Part shown: positions 1 through 7,810 of the stretch, one piece after another
Layout of the letters: each line of letters opens with the position of its first letter
How positions within the stretch are numbered: the stretch's first letter is position 1
NCBI RefSeq assembly: GCF_963667135.1
Contig: NZ_OY762974.1
Location: forward strand, 2,170,001-2,234,000
Source of the DNA: an uncultured Macellibacteroides sp.
GTDB taxonomy: Bacteria; Bacteroidota; Bacteroidia; Bacteroidales; Tannerellaceae
Length of the DNA stretch: 64,000 bases
Reading direction: 5' to 3'
Translations under genes and position numbers: made by a program
Notes under the pieces: generated by a model
Told to the model about the DNA's origin: nothing
The model's input: the letters and a program-made list of their open reading frames with translations, nothing else
The model's database searches: none

Positions 1-789
1 TTGTACACGCGAAGGAATAGCACCAAAGTAATGGTCGTCAAGCTGTTGGTTTTTTGCACTTTCGTGTCCCATCAGGGTACGCTCGGTAAGGGATAAGTCG
101 GGACGGGCCGTGTACAGATCCTCGTCAACCAGAAAATATTCCTGTTCCCAGCCCAGGTAGTTAATCACCTTTTTTACTTCGGGATTAAAGTAGCGGCAAA
201 CATTTGCTGCTGCCTGATTTAGTGCTTCTACAGAGCGGATCAGCGGAGTCTTGTAATCCAGGGCTTCACCGGTATAAGAAATAAATACGGTAGGGATACA
301 TAGGGTGTCGTCTACAATAAAAGCGGGCGACGAAGGATCCCAAGCAGAATATCCCCGTGCTTCGAACGTGTTACGTAATCCACCGCTTGGAAAGCTTGAT
401 GCATCCGGTTCCTGCTGAACGAGCAGTTTGCCACTGAATTCCTCGATCATTCCACCAACGCCGTCGTGTTCCACAAAGGCATCGTGCTTTTCGGCGGTAC
501 CATCTGTAAGCGGTTGGAACCAATGTGTATAGTGGGTAACACCTTTTTCCAATGCCCACATACGCATGCCGGCGGCCACATGATTCGCAATTTCGCGATC
601 TATAGGCGTTCCGCTTTCGATTGAATCGGTAAGATGTTTGTGCGTTTCTTTCGAGAGATATTTTTTCATTGCCTTGTTGTTGAAGACATTCTCTCCAAAG
701 TATTCAGAGACCTTTTCATTAGGGGTAATTGCTTCAATTGCTTTTCGGTTTGAAGCTTTTTCTACTGCATTAAAGCGAGACATTGACAT
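1..789 (-). CDS. glnN: Glutamine synthetase type III, N-terminal part (runs off the window)
   Basis: Makes glutamine from glutamate, ammonia and ATP in the cytoplasm; the type III (GlnN) form is the usual one in Bacteroidales. The visible 263 codons begin [13 protein letters not shown] and contain the GSIII-specific N-terminal region with FGENVFN, the [11 protein letters not shown] segment, and the block ending in [15 protein letters not shown], which carries the first active-site glutamates. The family is about 730 residues long, so roughly two thirds lie beyond base 1. The start is the ATG at 789-787; a second ATG two codons on is equally possible. A TATCTTTG box upstream at 826-819 supports this start. 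Confidence 0.93.
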   Translation of the reverse strand, partial: MSMSRFNAVEKASNRKAIEAITPNEKVSEYFGENVFNNKAMKKYLSKETHKHLTDSIESGTPIDREIANHVAAGMRMWALEKGVTHYTHWFQPLTDGTAEKHDAFVEHDGVGGMIEEFSGKLLVQQEPDASSFPSGGLRNTFEARGYSAWDPSSPAFIVDDTLCIPTVFISYTGEALDYKTPLIRSVEALNQAAANVCRYFNPEVKKVINYLGWEQEYFLVDEDLYTARPDLSLTERTLMGHESAKNQQLDDHYFGAIPSRVQ

Positions 790-818
790 AATGCTGTTGT
801 TTTGTTGTTTTGTGAGTA

Positions 819-826
819 CAAAGATA
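819..826 (-). promoter_or_regulatory. -7 promoter box for glnN
   Basis: Read on the minus strand this is TATCTTTG, an exact match to TAnnTTTG, ending 30 nt before the glnN start. No clear -33 TTTG is visible at the right distance. Confidence 0.5.
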
Positions 827-1041
827 ACAGCATTTCTTTATTCCATTTCTTTGTCAGATGTTAATTTTAATCATTAAACGGGGAGCGTATAGCACATATT
901 GACGTTACTAACGATGGTTTACAATCAATTTGTACTCTTAACAAAATTGTAAGATAAGTTTGGTTGATTTTTACGTGCATAAAGCGATGAAAGCACAAAA
1001 AAAATTAGCATATTTGTTTCCAGCTAATTATAAAGCAACTG

Positions 1042-1890
1042 ATGAAAAATAATATGAACGACAATAAGCATAAATTAGGCTTAGCTCTTAGTGGAGGAGG
1101 ATCCAAAGGGTTTGCGCATATTGGTGTTTTTAAATTGCTGGAAGAATGCGGAATCAAACCAGATATAATAGCGGGAACCAGTGCCGGAGCATTGATGGGC
1201 GTTTTATTCGCCGACGGATATTCGGCCGGTGAAATAAAGGAGCTCTTTACAGGCAGAGAATTTTCAGAGTTTGCTGAGCTGCAGATTCCTAAAGCCGGAC
1301 TTTTCGACAGCAAACGTTTTCGTTACTTCTTGAAAAGGCACTTGAGGGCTAAGACCTTTGAAGATCTTCAAATACCCATGGTGGTGATGGCAACGGATCT
1401 GGATAATGGGGAAAGTCACGAGTTCCGTACCGGACCTATTGTTGAGGCAGTAACAGCATCCTGTAGTGTCCCCATTATATTTAATCCGGTTGTCATTAAA
1501 GGAATTCATTATGTGGACGGCGGGCTTTTTCATAATTTTCCGGTTTCGATAATAAGAAACGAATGCGACAAGATTATAGGTGTTAATGTGAGTCCTCTGG
1601 TTCCTCAAAAATACAAACAGACACTGGTACATATAGCGGAACGTTCGTATCACTATATGTTTCGTGCCAATACGATGGAAGACCGGATGATGTGCGACGT
1701 GCTGATAGAAGCAGAAGAATTTGGCCAGTTCAAAACATTTGATTTGGAAAATGTAGACCTTATCTCTGGAGTTGGGTACGCTGCTGCTGTACGTGCGTTC
1801 GATAAGGTGGTGAATGAGGCTAAACACGATTCGCTGGTAAAAGCCCTTTCTGCAAGCAAAGGTCTACTTTTACCTGACAGCGAATTGTAA
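1042..1890 (+). CDS. Patatin-like phospholipase (RssA/YjjU type)
   Basis: Predicted serine lipid acyl hydrolase with a Ser-Asp dyad. The 282-residue protein shows the oxyanion glycine loop SGGGSKG (residues 17-23), the nucleophile elbow GTSAG (Ser47) and the catalytic DGG (Asp158), all in the expected order and spacing. It has no signal peptide or lipobox, so it is probably cytoplasmic or peripheral at the membrane, unlike the larger Bacteroidetes patatins with an outer-membrane barrel. The start could also be the ATG four codons downstream. It lies 44 nt ahead of the GH13 gene on the same strand; the two may be cotranscribed, but no functional link is evident. The physiological lipid substrate cannot be read from sequence. 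Confidence 0.88.
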   Translation: MKNNMNDNKHKLGLALSGGGSKGFAHIGVFKLLEECGIKPDIIAGTSAGALMGVLFADGYSAGEIKELFTGREFSEFAELQIPKAGLFDSKRFRYFLKRHLRAKTFEDLQIPMVVMATDLDNGESHEFRTGPIVEAVTASCSVPIIFNPVVIKGIHYVDGGLFHNFPVSIIRNECDKIIGVNVSPLVPQKYKQTLVHIAERSYHYMFRANTMEDRMMCDVLIEAEEFGQFKTFDLENVDLISGVGYAAAVRAFDKVVNEAKHDSLVKALSASKGLLLPDSEL

Positions 1891-1934
1891 TAATTAAGAG
1901 TTCGTGAGGAATTATATAATAAAAGAATGTCATT

Positions 1935-3632
1935 ATGAAACAGTATGATAAGCCTATTATTTACCAGGTTATTCCCCGTTTGTTCGGGAACCTGAATGCT
2001 TCTTGTGTAAAACATGGAAGAATTACTGAAAACGGATCGGGTAAATTTTCGTTCTTTACACCTAAAGCCCTGAATTCGATTAAAGAACTCGGTATTACCC
2101 ACATTTGGTATACCGGAGTGATCGAACATGCGACAAAGACGGATCACTCTGCATATAATATTCTCAAAGACCATGGAGCCGTGGTTAAGGGTAGGGCCGG
2201 TTCGCCCTATGCAATCAAGGACTATTACGATGTAGATCCTGATTTGGCTGACCATATTCCCAGCCGGATGGATGAGTTTGAAGCTCTTGTGGAAAGAACC
2301 CATGCGGCCGGACTTAAAGTTATTATTGACTTTGTACCAAACCATGTTTCCAGACAGTATCATTCCGATGCCAAATTGAGCTATGTTGAAGATCTGGGAC
2401 AAACAGATAATTGCTCCCGATCTTTTGATCCACAGAATAATTTTTACTACTTGCCCGGTCAAACTCTGCGATTTGATTTCGGTGCAAAGCAAGAAGATTT
2501 TATGTACAGCGAGTTTCCGGCAAAGGTAACAGGTAACGATTGCTTTTCTTGTTCTCCGGGCATGAATGATTGGTACGAGACTGTTAAGTTAAACTATGGC
2601 GTCGATTATCAGAATGGAAATATTGGCTATTTCAATCCTATACCGAATACCTGGAGTAAAATGCTTGACATTCTTATGTTCTGGGCTGGTAAAGGCATAG
2701 ATGGATTTCGTTGTGACATGGCAGAGATGGTTCCTGTCGAATTCTGGCATTGGGCTATTCCTCATGTGAAGAATTGTTTTCCTGTTGTTTTTATTGCAGA
2801 AGTATATAACCCAGAAAAGTATAGAAGTTACCTTTCTTACGGAAAATTCGACTATCTGTACGATAAAGTTGGGTTGTATGATACCCTTCGGGCTGTAACG
2901 TGCAAGCAAGCTTCGGCAAGTAATATCATAAAATGCTGGCAGGCGGTGGAAGATATTCAGCCGCATATGCTTAATTTTATGGAAAATCACGATGAGCAAC
3001 GCATAGCTTCAGACTTTTTTGCCGGGAATGCCAGTGCTGGGATACCGGGTATGATGGTGGCAGCCCTGATGCATGTAAATCCGGTAATGATCTATAGCGG
3101 GCAAGAACTGGGAGAACCTGGTATGGATAATGAAGGCTTCAGCGGATTGGATGGACGTACTACCATTTTTGACTATTGGAGTCTGACTACCGTACGAAAT
3201 TGGATTAACGGCGGAGCTTTTAACGAGGAAAAACTTACTCCAGCACAAATAGAGCTACGCAAAATATATGCTTGGTTGCTTAATTTGGCAAGTACAGAGG
3301 AGGCTATTTCAAAAGGGTTGTTTTACGACCTTACCTATGCTAACATGACAAATAAATGTTTTAATCCAAGCCGGCAATATGCATTCATGCGAAAATACCT
3401 GAACGATGTTGTTCTTGTGGTCGTAAATTTTGATAAGTCCGACCAGACTGTTCGGGTAAAGATTCCTGTAGAAGCTTTTGTTTATCTGGGTATTGGAGAT
3501 AATCAACCCGCGACACTAACCGATTTGTTTACTGGCGAAAAAAGCATTAGTACACTTACAGAAGTCTCTCCGTTTAAGGTGGTTATCCCTGCATTTTCAG
3601 GAAAGGTTCTTAAGTTTACTTATAAGAAATAA
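1935..3632 (+). CDS. GH13 alpha-amylase-family glycoside hydrolase
   Basis: Intracellular alpha-glucan-acting enzyme of glycoside hydrolase family 13. All four conserved regions are visible: region I DFVPNH (132-137), region II GFRCDMAE with the nucleophile Asp261, region III FIAEVYNP with the acid/base Glu289, and region IV MENHDEQR with the transition-state Asp353. There is no signal peptide, so it acts on cytoplasmic glucans or oligosaccharides rather than on external starch. The C-terminus (about 480-565) looks like the usual beta-sandwich C domain. Hydrolase, transferase or cyclodextrinase specificity cannot be decided here. It has no polysaccharide-utilisation neighbours (no SusC/SusD), so it stands alone. 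Confidence 0.9.
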   Translation: MKQYDKPIIYQVIPRLFGNLNASCVKHGRITENGSGKFSFFTPKALNSIKELGITHIWYTGVIEHATKTDHSAYNILKDHGAVVKGRAGSPYAIKDYYDVDPDLADHIPSRMDEFEALVERTHAAGLKVIIDFVPNHVSRQYHSDAKLSYVEDLGQTDNCSRSFDPQNNFYYLPGQTLRFDFGAKQEDFMYSEFPAKVTGNDCFSCSPGMNDWYETVKLNYGVDYQNGNIGYFNPIPNTWSKMLDILMFWAGKGIDGFRCDMAEMVPVEFWHWAIPHVKNCFPVVFIAEVYNPEKYRSYLSYGKFDYLYDKVGLYDTLRAVTCKQASASNIIKCWQAVEDIQPHMLNFMENHDEQRIASDFFAGNASAGIPGMMVAALMHVNPVMIYSGQELGEPGMDNEGFSGLDGRTTIFDYWSLTTVRNWINGGAFNEEKLTPAQIELRKIYAWLLNLASTEEAISKGLFYDLTYANMTNKCFNPSRQYAFMRKYLNDVVLVVVNFDKSDQTVRVKIPVEAFVYLGIGDNQPATLTDLFTGEKSISTLTEVSPFKVVIPAFSGKVLKFTYKK

Positions 3633-3684
3633 TAAATTTTGAACTAAACTTTCTATGTTATAGAACATTTTACAATAAGTTTTG

Positions 3685-3692
3685 TACTTTTG
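3685..3692 (+). promoter_or_regulatory. -7 promoter box for prs
   Basis: TACTTTTG matches TAnnTTTG exactly and lies 44 nt before the prs ATG at 3737. The in-frame GTG at 3692 shares its first base with this box, so transcription must begin downstream of it and that GTG cannot be the start. Confidence 0.65.
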
Positions 3693-3736
3693 TGGCACGA
3701 TTCGGAACATTCACAAATAAGATAAATATTCAGATA

Positions 3737-4678
3737 ATGAGTGCACAAACTCCTTTCTTGGTGTTTTCGGGAACCAACTCCCGGTATCTTGCAGAGAAAA
3801 TTTGCAACAGTCTTGGTTGTCCCCTTGGACAAATGAACATTCAGCACTTCGCCGACGGAGAATTTTCGGTTTCATACGAAGAGTCTATTCGCGGAAAAGA
3901 TGTCTTTTTGGTTCAGTCAACTTTCCCAAATGCGGACAACCTGATGGAGTTACTCCTGATGATTGACGCGGCAAAGCGTGCTTCTGCACACTCTATAATC
4001 GCCGTTATTCCCTACTTTGGATGGGCTCGTCAGGACAGAAAGGATAAGCCTCGTGTTTCTATCGGCGCCAAGCTAATGGCAGACCTGTTGGCTGTTGCCG
4101 GAATTAACCGGTTAATAACAATGGACCTTCATGCAGATCAGATTCAGGGATTTTTTAATGTTCCTGTAGATCACCTTTATGCATCGGCTATTTTCCTCGA
4201 TTACATTAAGAACTCATTGTCTGCGGATAATCTTGTAATTGCTACTCCCGATGTTGGAGGTACTAAACGTGCCAGCAGTTATGCCAAATACCTGGGTGTA
4301 CCTATGGTAATTTGCCATAAATCACGTTTACGTGCAAACGAAGTTGCCGAGATGCGTATTATCGGTGATGTAAAAGGTGCAGATGTTCTTTTGATTGACG
4401 ACATGGTTGATACAGCCGGAACAATTACTAAAGCAGCTAATCTGATGTTGGAAAACGGAGCGAAGTCAGTTCGCGCTATTGCCAGTCATGCTGTAATGAG
4501 TGATCCAGCTTCGACCCGCGTTGGTGAATCTGCATTAACTGAAATGATCTTTACCGACTCGATTCCTTATACAAACCATTGCGAGAAAGTAAGAGTACTT
4601 TCTGTAGCCGATATGTTTGCCGAAGCAATTCGTCGTGTATGTAAAAACGAATCAATCAGCACGCTATACGCTATTTAA
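3737..4678 (+). CDS. prs: Ribose-phosphate pyrophosphokinase (PRPP synthase)
   Basis: Transfers pyrophosphate from ATP to ribose 5-phosphate, giving PRPP for purine, pyrimidine, histidine, tryptophan and NAD synthesis (nadC and purA are also in this window). The 313-residue protein is the family's normal length. It shows FADGEFSV (38-45), the metal-binding DLHADQIQGFF (130-140) and the PRPP-binding loop DDMVDTAGT (221-229). I take the ATG at 3737 although the frame stays open to a GTG at 3692, because the promoter box overlaps that GTG and the shorter product matches the family N-terminus. A strong terminator follows directly. Confidence 0.96.
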   Translation: MSAQTPFLVFSGTNSRYLAEKICNSLGCPLGQMNIQHFADGEFSVSYEESIRGKDVFLVQSTFPNADNLMELLLMIDAAKRASAHSIIAVIPYFGWARQDRKDKPRVSIGAKLMADLLAVAGINRLITMDLHADQIQGFFNVPVDHLYASAIFLDYIKNSLSADNLVIATPDVGGTKRASSYAKYLGVPMVICHKSRLRANEVAEMRIIGDVKGADVLLIDDMVDTAGTITKAANLMLENGAKSVRAIASHAVMSDPASTRVGESALTEMIFTDSIPYTNHCEKVRVLSVADMFAEAIRRVCKNESISTLYAI

Positions 4679-4697
4679 GCCATAACAACTATAAAAT

Positions 4698-4733
4698 AAA
4701 AAGGCCGCTCTTCCTATGAAGAGCGGCCTTTTT
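4698..4733 (+). terminator. Intrinsic terminator after prs
   Basis: Thirteen-base perfect stem AAGGCCGCTCTTC (4701-4713) pairing with GAAGAGCGGCCTT (4718-4730) across a CTAT loop, flanked by A and T runs. Confidence 0.9.
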
Positions 4734-4741
4734 CGTGAAAA

Positions 4742-4842
4742 CATCTGTCATCCCTCACTTTTGGAAGATAACAGCCTGTTTGTCAGTAATTAAAAAAGTG
4801 AGGGATGCCTAAAATCCATCTATCACTTTTTTTCATCTGTCA
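4742..4842. repeat. Intergenic repeat cluster with 14-bp inverted repeat
   Basis: CATCCCTCACTTTT (4749-4762) is perfectly inverted as AAAAGTGAGGGATG (4794-4807) across 31 nt. The word CATCTGTCA precedes the left arm (4742-4750) and recurs at 4834-4842, and a related CCATCTATCACTTTT starts at 4816. The arrangement looks like a degenerate small palindromic element. No coding potential is evident in 4734-5223. Confidence 0.55.
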
Positions 4843-5003
4843 CCACCGGAAAACCCACTCCCTTCCCTGTTTCCCATAGCTAATTCCCTCTTCCTTGTCA
4901 GCACAACCGCGTCCGTTCCGGAACCAATGCAAGATCTTTCCTTAATATATAAGTAAAGTAAGTCAAAGACTATATACAAGTACCGTTTTGCATACAAAGA
5001 ATT

Positions 5004-5073
5004 AATCATCGGACCATGGTCAAACATTCATCGGACCTGGGTCCGATGATAAGTTGACCCAGGTCCGATGAAT
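5004..5073. repeat. Palindromic repeat cluster built on CATCGGACC
   Basis: CATCGGACC occurs at 5007-5015 (followed by the palindrome GACCATGGTC, 5012-5021) and at 5029-5037. The second copy forms a near-perfect 20-bp palindrome with GGTCCGATG (5040-5048). The 18-base word at 5027-5044 is then perfectly inverted at 5056-5073. The RNA can therefore fold in two mutually exclusive ways. Its function is unknown; it is compatible with a REP-like element or a protein-binding site. Confidence 0.6.
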
Positions 5074-5167
5074 AGTTTTTCAAAGTGCCGGCAATAGTTT
5101 ACTGTATACAAAAAGATAGAACACAAAGTCTCAGGGATTAAATAGAGAAGGAGGGTTGGGATACAGA

Positions 5168-5207
5168 GGGTAACTTCTTCTCGGGTGTACCAGAAAAGAA
5201 GTTGCCC
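5168..5207. other. Hairpin downstream of mnmA
   Basis: GGGTAACTTCTT (5168-5179) pairs with AAGAAGTTGCCC (5196-5207), with one G-U pair. It sits 17 nt past the mnmA stop (minus strand). There is no T-run on the minus strand, so it is at best an untypical terminator or a 3'-end stabiliser. Confidence 0.4.
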
Positions 5208-5223
5208 TGCTAAATTGGAGGGG

Positions 5224-6300
5224 TTATACCTGTTCGTCTATAATCATACCGCTGCCGAGGCAGAGGTGACTTTCTTTATCGTATATAACGCTGAATTGAC
5301 CAGGAGCAATACCTTGGATTTTATCGTCAGATTCAATTCTGTACAAGTCGCCGATACGTTGAATCCTTCCGTGTGAGAATTCAGGGGTGTGACGTATTTT
5401 GAATGTAATCTCTTTTTCGCCTTCAAATTCTCCCCAGGGATCTTCCGTAATGAAATTGAATCCCTGCAGGTTGATTGTTTTACCATACTGACTCTCTACA
5501 CCGTATCCATTCGATACATATATAATGTTTCGTTTGATGTCTTTCTTGATAACAAACCATGGACCTCCGCTTAATCCAAGGCCTTTCCGCTGACCAATGG
5601 TATGGAACCAGTAACCATTGTGCTTGCCCAGTATTTTTCCTGTCTCAAGTTCAATAATTTTTCCTGTTCGTTTTCCTAAGTAACGCTCAATAAAATCGTT
5701 GTAGTTTATTTTCCCCAAAAAGCAAATGCCCTGACTATCCTTACGCTTTGCGCTAGGCAGATTCTGAGCGGCAGCTATTTCACGTACTTCGCTTTTCAAT
5801 AGATTACCTATAGGAAACATCAGCTTAGATATCTGCAAATAATCCACCTGGGCCAAAAAGTCGGTCTGGTCCTTTAACTTATCCTTTGCTGTAGAAAGAT
5901 ATACTTTTCCATTCAGATCGGTCGTGGTGGCATAATGGCCTGTAGCCGTCTTGTCAAACTCCTTACCCCATTTCTGTTCGAAGCAACCAAATTTGATCAG
6001 CTTGTTGCACATCATGTCAGGGTTAGGAGTAAGTCCGCGCTTCACTGCATCAATCGTATAACTCACCACATTCTCCCAGTATTCCTCGTGCAGAGAAACA
6101 ACTTCCATCCGGCAACCGTATTTTCGGGCAATAAACGTAGTGATTTCAATATCCTCTTCGGCCGGACAATCGATGTATCCATCTTTATCCTCCATGCCGA
6201 TGCGAATATAAAAAATGGTTGGATCATATCCAGCCTCTTTCAGCTGATGTACTACAACCGAACTATCTACCCCTCCCGAAACCAATGCTGCAATATTCAT
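5224..6300 (-). CDS. mnmA: tRNA-specific 2-thiouridylase
   Basis: Thiolates U34 in the anticodon of tRNA-Lys, -Glu and -Gln using ATP and a persulfide relay. The 358-residue protein has the N-terminal PP-loop SGGVDSS (8-14), the catalytic Cys98 in NPDMMCNK and the partner Cys193 in GICFLGK, followed by IGQRKGLG and the C-terminal beta domain. Bacteroidetes often carry two MnmA paralogues, so this may not be the only copy. It has its own promoter box at 6362-6355 and is monocistronic. The next gene upstream on the minus strand is separated by 110 nt. Confidence 0.95.
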   Translation of the reverse strand: MNIAALVSGGVDSSVVVHQLKEAGYDPTIFYIRIGMEDKDGYIDCPAEEDIEITTFIARKYGCRMEVVSLHEEYWENVVSYTIDAVKRGLTPNPDMMCNKLIKFGCFEQKWGKEFDKTATGHYATTTDLNGKVYLSTAKDKLKDQTDFLAQVDYLQISKLMFPIGNLLKSEVREIAAAQNLPSAKRKDSQGICFLGKINYNDFIERYLGKRTGKIIELETGKILGKHNGYWFHTIGQRKGLGLSGGPWFVIKKDIKRNIIYVSNGYGVESQYGKTINLQGFNFITEDPWGEFEGEKEITFKIRHTPEFSHGRIQRIGDLYRIESDDKIQGIAPGQFSVIYDKESHLCLGSGMIIDEQV

Positions 6301-6354
6301 ATTCTTTTCCTTTCCAAAAACGGTCTTTCCCGTTATCCGTTAAAAATCAAGGTG

Positions 6355-6362
6355 CAAAGATA
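6355..6362 (-). promoter_or_regulatory. -7 promoter box for mnmA
   Basis: TATCTTTG on the minus strand, 55 nt ahead of the mnmA ATG. Confidence 0.55.
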
Positions 6363-6410
6363 CGAAATTTATTGCGTTTACTATCGCTGGTTTTACAGGT
6401 TCCTGCGCAA

Positions 6411-7514
6411 TCAAACTTTTAGAAAGATTTTCTTTTTGTATAGGAAGTAAAGAAATGTCCAACAAACTGCTATGTATCCAATGCAAGAAACAAGATTGGC
6501 TGCATTTTCCGGAATGAATTTCACAACTCCTCCTAAAAAGAAATTGGCTATTCCCTGAAAGTTGATAATCTCCTGTGCCAGATAAATGGTAATGGAATTC
6601 ATCCCGATCACTGTGAAAAATAAAGTCCATTTCCGGAATTCCCAAACATCAATTACAAGGTAAAAGGCGGCAAACAATAACATGGATAAACCTCCCACAT
6701 AGCAAGTAAATGAGCTGGTCCATAAGTTTTTGTTAATAGGAAAAACAACATTCCATGCCTGACCGATTATACACAAAGCCAAACCGAATATAACCAGTGA
6801 ACCCACTTTTTTATAGGGAGTCAGGTTCTTCGACTTACTTTTTATCAATTCGCCGGTAAACATTCCAAGTAAGGCCGTTACTATAGCAGGGAACAAAGAC
6901 GCAATACCTTCCGGATCGTGTATCGTAAGATGCAATCTGCCTGGAACAATGAGGCGGTCTATGTATCCCACAATCGAACCTTCCATACTAAACCGATCAG
7001 CGCCATTCGCCTCCGGAGATGGAACAAAAGCAAGCAAGAGCCAGTAACCAACCAATATAGCCACGCAAATAGCACCTCGGCTAATTCGTTTCGTATTCAT
7101 GAAAATTAAAGAAGCAATCATCCAGGCTAAACCTATTCGTGCAAGAACACTGGCAAAGCGAATGTTCCCAAAGTCCAGTTGCAGCGCACCGTTATAAATA
7201 ATGCCAAGCAAAACCAGGGTAAGGCCTCTTCTTATGATATTAGTATAGATGGATTTTCGGGGAATACCCTTTTCAATCTGACTTTTTAGGGAAAACGGGA
7301 ATGAAATACCCGCTATGAACAGAAAGAGTGGAAACACCATATCGTACAATGTGAATCCCGACCATTTGGTATGTTCCATCTGTTCTGCGAAAGCAGTGCC
7401 AAAGGAAGTGGGGAAACATTGATTTAAGGCAATAAAGAGGGTACTTCCCCCCATGATGAATAACATGTCGAATCCTCTTAGTGCGTCAAGAGACTGTAAT
7501 CGTTGTTGTTGCAT
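6411..7514 (-). CDS. DUF5009 / heparan-alpha-glucosaminide N-acetyltransferase-like membrane protein
   Basis: Polytopic inner-membrane protein of the YeiB/HGSNAT-related acyltransferase group (COG4299 type). It begins QRLQSLDALRGFDMLFIMGG, the characteristic N-terminal motif in which the Asp-Ala-Leu-Arg-Gly core is conserved. It then shows about ten hydrophobic segments, with HLTIHDPEG in a loop near residue 200. Members are thought to move acetyl groups across the membrane onto cell-surface or periplasmic sugars, but the bacterial substrate is unknown. The length (367 aa) fits the family. A -7 box precedes the start by about 29 nt. No glycan-processing neighbour gives further clues. Confidence 0.8.
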   Translation of the reverse strand: MQQQRLQSLDALRGFDMLFIMGGSTLFIALNQCFPTSFGTAFAEQMEHTKWSGFTLYDMVFPLFLFIAGISFPFSLKSQIEKGIPRKSIYTNIIRRGLTLVLLGIIYNGALQLDFGNIRFASVLARIGLAWMIASLIFMNTKRISRGAICVAILVGYWLLLAFVPSPEANGADRFSMEGSIVGYIDRLIVPGRLHLTIHDPEGIASLFPAIVTALLGMFTGELIKSKSKNLTPYKKVGSLVIFGLALCIIGQAWNVVFPINKNLWTSSFTCYVGGLSMLLFAAFYLVIDVWEFRKWTLFFTVIGMNSITIYLAQEIINFQGIANFFLGGVVKFIPENAANLVSCIGYIAVCWTFLYFLYKKKIFLKV

Positions 7515-7542
7515 AGTATCTATAGGTTAAAAATACAGGATC

Positions 7543-7550
7543 CAAAGATA
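7543..7550 (-). promoter_or_regulatory. -7 promoter box for the DUF5009-type gene
   Basis: TATCTTTG on the minus strand, 28 nt ahead of the start at 7514. Confidence 0.5.
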
Positions 7551-7727
7551 AAAGTTAATTTCCATTTATTGTTTATTCCGGACTCATTAATTTGAAAAAT
7601 ATTCCTCCGAAATTAGTTGAACGTCAACCGCTTTCTTTTTTATACTGTCAGGTCATTTTATGCGTCCAATAGCCAAAAATAAATTGGATGATGTTATGTA
7701 ATAAGAGGCTAATTAAATATAATTATG

Positions 7728-7735
7728 TAACTTTG
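7728..7735 (+). promoter_or_regulatory. -7 promoter box for the DPP III gene
   Basis: TAACTTTG, 75 nt ahead of the ATG at 7811. The remainder of 7551-7727 shows no gene. Confidence 0.55.
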
Positions 7736-7810
7736 CATTTGGTATGTGCTTTCTGGTAAAGGTGGTTAAACCAGTTGTATGTATTTGTAAGATAGATAAA
7801 TAATTACGAT

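Noticed and set aside
1653-2492. 279-codon minus-strand frame
   Set aside because: It lies opposite the patatin and GH13 genes, both with complete catalytic motifs; no protein-like features of its own.
3692-3736. Longer N-terminus of Prs from the GTG at 3692
   Set aside because: The TACTTTTG promoter box ends at 3692, so this codon is not in the mRNA, and the extension is not typical of the family.
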